Source of the DNA: AC2028 sp002373595
GTDB taxonomy: Bacteria; Bacillota; Clostridia; Lachnospirales; Lachnospiraceae
Assembly: GCA_946616365.1 (NCBI GenBank)
Contig: CAMOIX010000003.1
Coordinates: 53,897-117,896, forward strand
Reading direction: 5' to 3'
Length of the DNA: 64,000 bases
Each line of letters opens with the position of its first letter. Position 1 is the first letter of the stretch. Positions 52,789-60,151 of the stretch are shown here, one piece after another. The translations under genes were made by a program, and so were the position numbers. Under the pieces are notes generated by a model. That model saw only the letters and a list, made by a program, of their open reading frames with translations, ran no database searches and had not been told where the DNA came from.

Positions 52789-53598
52789 ATGGTAGTACAG
52801 CATAACTTAACCGCAATGAACTCGAACAGAATGCTCGGCCTTACGACCGGTGCATTAGCAAAATCCACTGAGAAGCTTTCTTCCGGTTACAGAGTAAACC
52901 GTGCAGCAGATGACGCGGCAGGACTTGCAATATCTGAGAAGATGCGCCGTCAGGTAAGAGGACTTACACAGGCAGCAAGAAACGCTCAAGACGGAATCAG
53001 CGCAGTACAGACTGCAGAAGGTGCGCTCAACGAAGTGCACGATATGCTCCAGAGAATGACCGAGCTGGCAGTTCAGGCGGCGAACGGAACGAACGCTTCC
53101 GAGGATCGCAACTACATCGACCAGGAAGTTCAGCAGCTCAAGACCGAGATCGACCGCGTTAAGTCAACCACGACCTTCAACGGACAGAACCTTCTTACCG
53201 GATCTTTCAACAGAGGACTCCAGGTAGGCGCAGACAAGAGCCAGATCATCACCGTTAAGATCAGCGCACTTGGAGCCAGCGGACTCGGCGTTGCCGCAGT
53301 AAGCGTTAAGACCGCTACCGCAGCACAGGGCGCAATCAGCTCGATCAAGGCAGCTATCACTACCCTGAACGAGAAGAGATCCAAACTCGGTGCAGTCCAG
53401 AACAGACTTGAGCACACGATCAACAACCTCAACAACATCACTGAGAATACTCAGAGTGCAGAGAGTGCGATCCGTGACACCGATATGGCAACTGAGATGG
53501 TTAAGTACTCGAATGGCAACATTCTTGCACAGGCAGGTCAGGCAATGCTTGCACAGGCTAACCAGGCTAACCAGGGTGTACTTAGTCTCCTCCAGTAA
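52789..53598 (+). CDS. hag: Flagellin, short D0/D1 form
   Basis: 269 residues, filament subunit. The N-terminal conserved domain begins MVVQHNLTAMNSNRMLG and includes LSSGYRVNRAADDAAGLAIS. The C-terminal conserved domain has IRDTDMATEMVKYSN and ends QANQGVLSLLQ, the FliS- and export-binding tail. The variable centre is only about 40 residues (SALGASGLGVAAVSVKTATA), so no D2/D3 domains. Its surface is Ser/Thr-rich enough for O-glycosylation by the adjacent Maf and CgeB enzymes (inference). The TLR5-contact arginine of enterobacterial flagellin (QRVREL) is Thr91 here (QRMTEL). Strong sigma-28 promoter, strong ribosome site, its own terminator. Confidence 0.97.
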   Translation: MVVQHNLTAMNSNRMLGLTTGALAKSTEKLSSGYRVNRAADDAAGLAISEKMRRQVRGLTQAARNAQDGISAVQTAEGALNEVHDMLQRMTELAVQAANGTNASEDRNYIDQEVQQLKTEIDRVKSTTTFNGQNLLTGSFNRGLQVGADKSQIITVKISALGASGLGVAAVSVKTATAAQGAISSIKAAITTLNEKRSKLGAVQNRLEHTINNLNNITENTQSAESAIRDTDMATEMVKYSNGNILAQAGQAMLAQANQANQGVLSLLQ

Positions 53599-53624
53599 TA
53601 CAGATAACAAAGTGAAAACTTTTT

Positions 53625-53656
53625 ACAAGGGCAGCCGAAAGACTGCCCTTGTTTTA
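53625..53656 (+). terminator. Rho-independent terminator after flagellin 1
   Basis: Perfect 10-bp stem: ACAAGGGCAG (53625-53634), loop CCGAAAGA, CTGCCCTTGT (53643-53652), then TTTAT. It separates flagellin 1 from the following glycosyltransferase. Confidence 0.92.
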
Positions 53657-53672
53657 TATCAGAGATGATGAT

Positions 53673-54827
53673 ATGAGCTACAGAGTCCTTTTTTGTAAAT
53701 TCAACAGCATTACGGAAGATGGTATAGAGAAAGCATTCAGGGATATGGGAATACCCTACGACCTGATGTCAGAAGAATATACCAGTATTGATTATGATAC
53801 GGATTATCTTCAAAAACTGGCGGATCGCGTGAGTGATACCGAATATACATTTATATTTTCAATCAATTTCAGACCGATAATCGCGAGATTTTGCCATGCG
53901 ATCGGCAAGATATATATATCGTGGACTATAGACGTGCCTGTATTTGCACTATATTCGGAGACTGTCAGATATCCGGAAAACAGGATCTTTTGTTTTGACC
54001 ATTCACAGTATTTGAGGTTTAGGGATCAAAATCCGGGACATGTTTTTTATCTGCCGCTGGGGTATCACGGTGTGGCTGAACCCAGAAGAGGGAAGTATGA
54101 CTGTGATGTATCCTTCGTTGGGTCGACATATAAGGAAAAGTGCAGATATAACGGGATAGAGGACAAGCTTTCCGAGTATAACAAAGGATTTGCCCAAGGA
54201 GTCATCAATGCACAGCTTAATGTGTACGGATATAACCTGATAGAGGACTGCCTTACGGATGAATTTTGTGATTCTTTCAAAAATGAAGTCTCCTGGCCGG
54301 CTTTGGGGGCTGATTATACGGAGGATGTAAAGGGTATAATCGCAGATACATATATAGGTGAAAAGTGTACGGAATTAGAGAGATATATCCTGATAAAAAG
54401 AGTTTCTGAGCATTTTTCGATGGATCTGTATACACAGAGTGATGTAACGCCATTCCCGAAGGTGCATTTTAAGGGGGCTGCGGATTCCAAATGGATGATG
54501 CCGTATATATTTGAAGACAGCAAGATTAATATCAATACTACGAGTAAGCCGATAAGGACAGGGCTTCCTCAGAGGATATTCGACATTTGCGGCTGTGGTG
54601 GATTCTGTATAACCAATTATCAGGCTGAACTCCCGGAGATGTTTGAGATAGGCAGAGATCTTGTTGTATATGAGAGTATGGATGATCTGCTGACGAAGAT
54701 AGAGTATTATCTGTCTCATGAAGATGAGAGGATTGAGATCGCTGCAAACGGGAAAAAGCGGGTCGAAAGCGTTCATACATACGAGAAAAGAATTATGACT
54801 ATCCTTAAGATAGTTTCAGATATGTGA
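53673..54827 (+). CDS. CgeB/DUF3880-type glycosyltransferase 3 of 3
   Basis: 384 residues from ATG 53673; the in-frame TTG at 53649 lies inside the flagellin terminator stem and is rejected. Same layout as the pair at 33261-35707: FIFSINFRPIIARFCHAIG, SWTIDVPVFALYSE, FCFDHSQYLRFRDQ, and C-terminal GLPQRIFDICGCGGFCITNYQ with YYLSHEDERIEIAANGKKRV. It lacks the Gly/Ala-rich insert of the other two. Position directly after flagellin points to flagellin decoration. The ribosome site is weak (CAGAG), and readthrough from flagellin is blocked by the terminator, so how it is transcribed is unclear. Confidence 0.85.
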   Translation: MSYRVLFCKFNSITEDGIEKAFRDMGIPYDLMSEEYTSIDYDTDYLQKLADRVSDTEYTFIFSINFRPIIARFCHAIGKIYISWTIDVPVFALYSETVRYPENRIFCFDHSQYLRFRDQNPGHVFYLPLGYHGVAEPRRGKYDCDVSFVGSTYKEKCRYNGIEDKLSEYNKGFAQGVINAQLNVYGYNLIEDCLTDEFCDSFKNEVSWPALGADYTEDVKGIIADTYIGEKCTELERYILIKRVSEHFSMDLYTQSDVTPFPKVHFKGAADSKWMMPYIFEDSKININTTSKPIRTGLPQRIFDICGCGGFCITNYQAELPEMFEIGRDLVVYESMDDLLTKIEYYLSHEDERIEIAANGKKRVESVHTYEKRIMTILKIVSDM

Positions 54828-54833
54828 TATAAT
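54805..54833 (+). promoter_or_regulatory. Probable sigma-A promoter for the acyl/aldehyde module
   Basis: TTAAGA (54805-54810), a 17-base spacer and TATAAT (54828-54833), overlapping the end of the upstream gene. The leader to ATG 54852 would be about 12 bases with TGGGGAAA as ribosome site. Confidence 0.5.
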
Positions 54834-54851
54834 CGTTTGGGGAAAATAATA

Positions 54852-55880
54852 ATGAATAGATTCGATGAATTGTTAGATTTCAGGATGGCGAAGGAAAATG
54901 AAATAGACAAGATTATGGAGTTTATTCGCGTCTATTGGACGAAACCCAATCATATTCTTGCGCTTGACAGAGAATTCTTTAATTATGAGTATTGTCCTTT
55001 CGGATATCCGAATATTTATCTCGCAATAGACAAGAAAACTGGAGAAATAGAGGCAATGCATTGTCTGTATTTCTATGAGAAGGAATATATAAAAGGGAAA
55101 TCGGATCTTGTGACCGGAATGCTTTTGGCTAATCCGACATGCAAGATTCCTTTTATAGGGATAGAACTCCATAAGAGGGTGATTGAAGACCTTACACCGA
55201 GATCCTATATGGCTCCGGGAGTTGATCTGAAAACATCCGCGCCTCTTATTAAGAGATATCTTCATCACCGGGTCGAACGAATGAGGCAATTCTATATTCT
55301 GAACACAAAATGCGAACAGCATATTGCAAAGATTGCCAATTTTACCGAAAAGGATTCGTATATAGGAGATGCTACCCAGTATGGACTCGAGAAATATGAT
55401 AATGTCGAGGCGATGTATGCATCATTTGATGAAGAGACATTTAGAAATCGTATGCCATACAAAGACAGATGGTATGTGGAAAGAAGATATTTCAATCATC
55501 CGATATATAAGTATCTGTTATATGGAATCAATAACAAAGCGGTGCTTGTTTGCAGAGAGATGACAGTTCGGGAATCTAAAGCACTTAGAATTGTGGATAT
55601 TCTCGGAGATCCAAGTTATATTCGATATGCGGGAAGAGCATTGAGGAATCTTATAGAGAGCAATAACTGGGAATACGTAGATTTATATGAACAGGCAATG
55701 AATGACGAAGATTTAATAGCGGCCGGCTTTTCTGAAAGAACGCAGGATGATGTAAACATTATCCCCAATTATTTTGAACCGTTTGTCCAGAAAAATGTAG
55801 AGATTTGGGTCAATCGACGGGATGATTCTTCCTTATGTTTTAAAGCGGATGGAGACCAGGATAGACCTAATCATAGATAA
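54852..55880 (+). CDS. GNAT-like acyltransferase, putative
   Basis: 342 residues from ATG 54852 (TTG 54837 is an alternative with no ribosome site). The N-terminal ~150 residues show the GNAT order: a charged start MAKENEIDKIMEFIRVYW, a beta strand with NIYLAIDKKTGEIEAMHCL, and PRSYMAPGVD near 118. A second half with LRIVDILGDPSYIRYAGRALRNLIES resembles another GNAT-type beta-alpha unit, so it may be a double-GNAT fold. The acetyl-CoA loop is not clearly readable, so the call is tentative. It heads the module and lies 18 bases before an acyl carrier protein, suggesting acyl transfer to a sugar (inference). Confidence 0.6.
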   Translation: MNRFDELLDFRMAKENEIDKIMEFIRVYWTKPNHILALDREFFNYEYCPFGYPNIYLAIDKKTGEIEAMHCLYFYEKEYIKGKSDLVTGMLLANPTCKIPFIGIELHKRVIEDLTPRSYMAPGVDLKTSAPLIKRYLHHRVERMRQFYILNTKCEQHIAKIANFTEKDSYIGDATQYGLEKYDNVEAMYASFDEETFRNRMPYKDRWYVERRYFNHPIYKYLLYGINNKAVLVCREMTVRESKALRIVDILGDPSYIRYAGRALRNLIESNNWEYVDLYEQAMNDEDLIAAGFSERTQDDVNIIPNYFEPFVQKNVEIWVNRRDDSSLCFKADGDQDRPNHR

Positions 55881-55898
55881 TCTAAAGGAGGTATAGTA

Positions 55899-56132
55899 AT
55901 GAACAGAGAAAAGTACGAAAAGGCATTTATGGAGATTTTGGAGATAACGGCAGACAAACTTCCGGGACTGGAATACCAGGGAGTTCCTACATGGGATTCG
56001 GTCGGGCATATGAATCTTGTAGGCGAAATAGAGGATGCGTTCGAAATTGAAATGGAAACGGATGATGTAATATCGTTTTCGAGTTTTGAAAAAGGAATCG
56101 AAATACTCAAAAAATACGGAGTTGAGATATGA
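55899..56132 (+). CDS. Acyl carrier protein
   Basis: 77 residues. Carries acyl groups on a phosphopantetheine arm attached to Ser34 in the motif WDSVGHMNLV, a DSL-type site with Val for Leu. Helical, acidic, right size. Perfect AAAGGAGG ribosome site. It is not the housekeeping AcpP, whose sequence is DSLD; it is a specialised carrier for this cluster. It overlaps the next gene by ATGA, so carrier and dehydratase are translated together. Confidence 0.85.
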   Translation: MNREKYEKAFMEILEITADKLPGLEYQGVPTWDSVGHMNLVGEIEDAFEIEMETDDVISFSSFEKGIEILKKYGVEI

Positions 56133-56596
56133 CGATAACTGATGAGGGGTACTACTATCTTCCTAAGGAGGAAATATACAAATATATAAAGAACAGAGAG
56201 CCCCTCTTGATGATAACGGATGCTTATGTTAAACCGGGCGTGTCGGCTTTCGGCGAAAGAGTCCTTAATGAGGATGAATGGTTCTTTGCGTGCCATTTCC
56301 CCGGCAACCCTATGATGCCGGGAGTTCTTCAGCTTGAGAGTATCTTTAACACTTCGGCTCTTCCAATCAAAATGCTTGAGGGTAATTCCGATAAAACAAC
56401 CAATATTTCGACTGTAAAGAACGTCAAGTTTTCAAAACATATACGTCCGGGTGAGAAGATCAGAATAGAAGTCTGTGTTGAAAAATACAGACGAGGATTG
56501 GCTTTTATGAATGGGAGAATAACGTCGGACGGTGAACTGTGCTGCGAGGCCGAATTTATTCTTGTTGTGTTAGACGATTTAGTCAGTATGGACTGA
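56129..56596 (+). CDS. FabZ-like 3-hydroxyacyl-ACP dehydratase
   Basis: 155 residues, hot-dog fold. The catalytic His56 in FACHFPGNPMMPGVLQLE and Glu70 match the FabZ active site (HFPGxPxMPG and E). FabZ removes water from a 3-hydroxyacyl-ACP. Here the gene is coupled to a dedicated ACP, not to a fatty-acid synthase operon, so it probably dehydrates a substrate specific to this cluster (inference). The N-terminal part is shorter and more polar than in housekeeping FabZ. Radical SAM gene starts 12 bases after it. Confidence 0.88.
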   Translation: MTITDEGYYYLPKEEIYKYIKNREPLLMITDAYVKPGVSAFGERVLNEDEWFFACHFPGNPMMPGVLQLESIFNTSALPIKMLEGNSDKTTNISTVKNVKFSKHIRPGEKIRIEVCVEKYRRGLAFMNGRITSDGELCCEAEFILVVLDDLVSMD

Positions 56597-56608
56597 CGGA
56601 GGTTTGCT

Positions 56609-57658
56609 ATGCCAATGATGGATAAACCCAGAGTGGTTGAAAAAGTCAGAAAGTTTATGAAAGCTCAAAAGAGAAACGATAATCGGGTTGGCACAATTCC
56701 CAGAGCAATAACCATAAACTATAATAATATCTGTAATTTCAACTGTGAGTTCTGCTTTTCCGCCGAAAAAGGCAATGCTCACATTAGAGACTGTTTGGAT
56801 TTTGAAACCATTCACAATCTTGCTGATCAGGCTGATGGATTGGGCATATGGGAGATAGTGCTGACAGGCGGCGAATTACTGGTTGCTCCTAACAAACTTT
56901 TTAAACTGATAGAAGCAATAGGAGCAGACCGTTTCCAGATGATCATTATTTCCAATGGTTATCTGATGACCCCTGAAATGGCAAATAAACTTGCAGCGGC
57001 AGGAATCGACTGTGTTGGTATATCGCTTTCCGGCATGGATGAAGAGAAACATAACAAGGAAAGAGGCGGCGTAAGGGACGCGCACAAGAGAGCTCTCGAA
57101 GCCCTGGACAACGTGAATGCTGCAGGGATGGCGGCTTGGCCCAATTTAATCTTTGGACACCATAACTCTAAGGATCCGGATCTGTATGCCTGCCTTGACT
57201 ATGCGAAGGAGAAGGGGTATACAACCTACTTTATGATGGCTATGCCTTTTGGAGCATGGAAGGATAATGTTATGGATGCTGAAGATTTGCGCATCCTTTC
57301 AGATATTCGAAAGAAGTATGACTGTTGCTTTGATACTTGGGACATGTATGATCAGAAGAAAGAACGTATATCCGGATGCTGGACGGTTAACAGAACATAT
57401 ATAACACCTCTTGGGGATGTATTAGTATGTCCCTATATAAATATCAAAATTGGAAATATAAAAGAACAACCGTTGAAAGAAATATTGGATTATGGTTTTT
57501 CAATTAAGTATTTCGGAGAGTATAGCCCTATTTGCGTAAGTGCACACAACAGAATGTTCAGAGAAAAGTTCCTTCCTGATTCGGGTAACATCTTTTCTCC
57601 GCTGGATGCTCATGAGATTTTTGGAGAGGAGGATTATCGAAAGAATGCTTCGGAATAA
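56609..57658 (+). CDS. Radical SAM enzyme with SPASM-like C-terminus
   Basis: 349 residues. The 4Fe-4S cluster motif is CNFNCEFC (Cys42, Cys46, Cys49), followed by the SAM-binding GGE element as VLTGGELL near residue 92. The C-terminal Cys-containing segment (CWTVNRTYITPLGDVLVCP, then PICVSAHN) looks like a reduced SPASM/twitch domain with auxiliary-cluster cysteines. Its reaction is unknown. Sandwiched between a FabZ-like dehydratase and a FabG-like reductase, it probably acts on the acyl or sugar intermediate, perhaps an epimerisation, desaturation or C-C step (inference). Good GGAGG ribosome site. No peptide substrate gene is adjacent, arguing against RiPP maturation. Confidence 0.85.
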   Translation: MPMMDKPRVVEKVRKFMKAQKRNDNRVGTIPRAITINYNNICNFNCEFCFSAEKGNAHIRDCLDFETIHNLADQADGLGIWEIVLTGGELLVAPNKLFKLIEAIGADRFQMIIISNGYLMTPEMANKLAAAGIDCVGISLSGMDEEKHNKERGGVRDAHKRALEALDNVNAAGMAAWPNLIFGHHNSKDPDLYACLDYAKEKGYTTYFMMAMPFGAWKDNVMDAEDLRILSDIRKKYDCCFDTWDMYDQKKERISGCWTVNRTYITPLGDVLVCPYINIKIGNIKEQPLKEILDYGFSIKYFGEYSPICVSAHNRMFREKFLPDSGNIFSPLDAHEIFGEEDYRKNASE

Positions 57659-58388
57659 GAATATTGTTGTCACTGGAGCCAATAGGGGAATTGGCAAAAA
57701 TATAGTTGAAAAATGCATGGAAAATGGCGCAAATGTATGGGCATGTATTAGAACGATCACTCCGGATACAGAAAAATGGATTGACGAACTTAATTCGAAA
57801 TACGACAGCAAGATAAAAGCCGTTAAGTTGGATCTTGCGAGTGAAGAATCCATAAAAGAAGCGGGGACAATAATACTTGAAGATAAAGTGACTATTGATG
57901 GGATAGTCAACAATGCAGGTGTCATCGGACAGAAAAATCTCTTTTCGATGACAGAGATATCTGATATCAGAGATACATTTCAGGTCAATTTCTTCGGACC
58001 CATGTTTTTTACTCAAAGATTGCTCAAACGTATGATGAGACAAAAACATGGAAGTATAGTTAACATATCGTCTATCGCCTCGATAGATGGTGAACCGGGG
58101 CAGTTTGGATATGTGTCGAGCAAGGCGGCAATAAACGGTGCGACAAAAAAACTCTCGCATGAACTTGGGAATTTTGGAATACGCGTGAATGCTGTTGCAC
58201 CCGGTGTTACAGATACGGACATGGCGTCAATGATGTCTGATGATGTAAGAGTAGAAACTACCGAGAGAACAGCGTTAAAGAGACTGGGAAAACCCGAAGA
58301 GATAGCTGATATGTGTGTTTTCTTGCTGAGTGATAGAAGCGAGTATATCACGGGACAGATCATTAGAGTAGATGGCGGGAGTGTATAG
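57645..58388 (+). CDS. Short-chain dehydrogenase/reductase (FabG-like)
   Basis: 247 residues from ATG 57645, with GAGGAGG at 57626-57632; the upstream open frame is a shadow of the radical SAM gene. Cofactor loop TGANRGIG at residues 10-17, NNAG at 89-92, and the triad Ser142/143, Tyr156 and Lys160 in GYVSSKAA. The C-terminal VRVDGGSV-type end is FabG-like. It probably reduces a 3-ketoacyl-ACP or a keto sugar with NAD(P)H. Together with the ACP and FabZ-like gene it forms a partial beta-oxidation/fatty-acid cycle in reverse. It overlaps the radical SAM gene by 14 bases. Confidence 0.9.
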   Translation: MLRNKNIVVTGANRGIGKNIVEKCMENGANVWACIRTITPDTEKWIDELNSKYDSKIKAVKLDLASEESIKEAGTIILEDKVTIDGIVNNAGVIGQKNLFSMTEISDIRDTFQVNFFGPMFFTQRLLKRMMRQKHGSIVNISSIASIDGEPGQFGYVSSKAAINGATKKLSHELGNFGIRVNAVAPGVTDTDMASMMSDDVRVETTERTALKRLGKPEEIADMCVFLLSDRSEYITGQIIRVDGGSV

Positions 58389-59177
58389 ATGGAATTAAAG
58401 GCATCTGGACTCAGAAAAAGAATGTTGAAAATGGCGTACGAATGTGGCAGAAGCGTTCACATTGGCGGGTCAATGTCGATGGCAGAAGTGTTGACGGTTT
58501 TGTATGGCGAAATCCTAAATTATAAGAAAGAGGATCCGTTTTGGAGTGAACGGGACAGGTTTTTCCTTAGTAAAGGGCATTGCGCATTGGCTCTTTATGC
58601 TGTACTGACCGAGACCGGGTTTATTTCTGAGGATGAGATAAAGTCGTTTATGCAAGATGGAAGTAGTTTTGGTTCACACCCTGTTATGGATGTAGCACAT
58701 GGGATAGAGTGTTCTTCGGGGAGTTTGGGACAGGGGGTCTCAATGGCACTCGGTGTCGCAAAAGCGGCGAAAATACTCGAAAAAGGATATAAAGTATATG
58801 CTTTGGTGGGGAACGGAGAATGCGACGAAGGATCGGTTTGGGAATCCTTTATGTTGGCGGGCCAATGGAAGTTAGATAATCTTACGGTTATCATTGATAA
58901 TAACGGATTACAAAGTGATGGAGAGAGTTCGAATATAATAAATACTGACAATCTTAAAGATAAATTGAGCGGATTTGATCTGGATGTAATAGATGTAAAC
59001 GGACATGATGAGGAAGAATTGAGAAATGTATTTTTGAGAGAAACTGTAAACAAAACCAAAGTTGTTATTTGTAATACAGTAAAAGGAAGAGGCGTTTCGT
59101 TTATGGAAAATAACAACGAATGGCATCATAACAGACTTACAAAAGAGTTGTTTGATAAGGCAGTGATGGAGATTTAA
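58389..59177 (+). CDS. Split transketolase, N-terminal subunit, set 2 (altered ThDP motif)
   Basis: 262 residues. Paralogue of the subunit at 39603. The thiamine motif reads GNGECDEGS (141-149), closing Asn at 171/172; the first Asp of the usual GDG is Asn, so the first magnesium ligand differs. LSKGHCA and SGSLGQG are kept. Starts 0 bases after the SDR stop and 8 bases before its partner. The gene is AT-richer than set 1. It probably transfers a two-carbon ketol unit to an aldehyde acceptor; the LuxE/LuxC pair downstream could supply such an aldehyde (inference). Reduced or altered activity is possible because of the Asn. Confidence 0.88.
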   Translation: MELKASGLRKRMLKMAYECGRSVHIGGSMSMAEVLTVLYGEILNYKKEDPFWSERDRFFLSKGHCALALYAVLTETGFISEDEIKSFMQDGSSFGSHPVMDVAHGIECSSGSLGQGVSMALGVAKAAKILEKGYKVYALVGNGECDEGSVWESFMLAGQWKLDNLTVIIDNNGLQSDGESSNIINTDNLKDKLSGFDLDVIDVNGHDEEELRNVFLRETVNKTKVVICNTVKGRGVSFMENNNEWHHNRLTKELFDKAVMEI

Positions 59178-59185
59178 TCGATATT

Positions 59186-60151
59186 ATGATGGAATTGTCA
59201 AAGAAAAATGCCAAAATGCTCTCAAGAATGGGACCGAGAGCTGTTTACGGCCTGACGCTTTTGGAATTGGCAACGGAAAATGATAAGGTTTACGCCATGT
59301 CTGCTGATCTTGGAGGATCGTCGGGCATGTCAAGACTGATGGCCGAAATGCCCGAAAGATATATTAATGTCGGCATCGCAGAACAGAATCTGATCGGTGT
59401 GTCTGCCGGGTTTGCATCGGAGGGACTGGTGCCTTTTGCATCATCTTTTGCGCCGTTTATAACGTGTAGATGCTATGATCAGATTAGAATGAATATGGGG
59501 TATATGCATCTTAATATAAAAACTGTTGGTCTTGGCAGCGGCATCTCCATGAGTATTCTAGGCAATTCACATTATGGAACAACCGACATTGCCCTAATGA
59601 GTGCAATACCGGGAATGACGATTTTATCTCCATGCGATTGCGGACAACTTGCAAAATGCGTACGTGCGGCTGCAAAGTTCGATGGCCCTGTTTATATTCG
59701 CCTTACCGGAGAGCCGGGAATGCCTGTGGTATATGAGGATGAGTTCGATTATACAATCGGCAAAGCAATTACACTAAAGAACGGCAGCGATGTTTTGATA
59801 ATCGCAACCGGCAGTATGGTCAGGTGTTCGCTTGATGCAGCACAAATACTTGAAACCAAGGGAATAGATGTTGCTATTGTCGATATGCATACGATCAAGC
59901 CTTTGGATGTATCGGTAATAGAAAAAAAATTCAAAATGATCGTGGTCGTTGAGGAACACAGTGAAATCGGAGGATTGGGCTCAATGATCGCATCTTATAC
60001 TGCACAAGAAGGTGGATTTGGAAAGGTCGTCAGTCTGAGTATCCCGGATTCATATCCCAAAGCAGGGGCATATGGCTTTATGCTTGACACTTTAGGATTA
60101 AATAGTGAGATGATAGCGGAGAAAATCGAGAATGAATACAAAGGATTATGA
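59186..60151 (+). CDS. Split transketolase, C-terminal subunit, set 2
   Basis: 321 residues, paralogue of the subunit at 40433. Catalytic Glu66 is in INVGIAEQNLIG. ILGNSHYGTTDIALMSAIPGMT replaces the GATHWGLED region of set 1, so the substrate channel differs. The C-terminal domain shows VDMHTIKPLDVSVIEKKFKM and EEHSEIGGLGS. Begins MMELSK; its end overlaps the adenylating enzyme by 20 bases, coupling the two. No lipoyl or E2 gene is nearby, which argues against a pyruvate-dehydrogenase-type role. Confidence 0.9.
   Translation: MMELSKKNAKMLSRMGPRAVYGLTLLELATENDKVYAMSADLGGSSGMSRLMAEMPERYINVGIAEQNLIGVSAGFASEGLVPFASSFAPFITCRCYDQIRMNMGYMHLNIKTVGLGSGISMSILGNSHYGTTDIALMSAIPGMTILSPCDCGQLAKCVRAAAKFDGPVYIRLTGEPGMPVVYEDEFDYTIGKAITLKNGSDVLIIATGSMVRCSLDAAQILETKGIDVAIVDMHTIKPLDVSVIEKKFKMIVVVEEHSEIGGLGSMIASYTAQEGGFGKVVSLSIPDSYPKAGAYGFMLDTLGLNSEMIAEKIENEYKGL

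Noticed and set aside
57540..57644. Upstream extension of the SDR frame.
   Set aside because: It lies inside the radical SAM gene in another frame; the Rossmann motif starts right after ATG 57645, which has a ribosome site.
58389..60151. Considered a pyruvate or acetoin dehydrogenase E1 pair or DXP synthase.
   Set aside because: No lipoyl E2 or E3 gene nearby, and motifs (LSKGH, GSLGQG, VGIAEQN) are transketolase-like; DXS is a single long chain.
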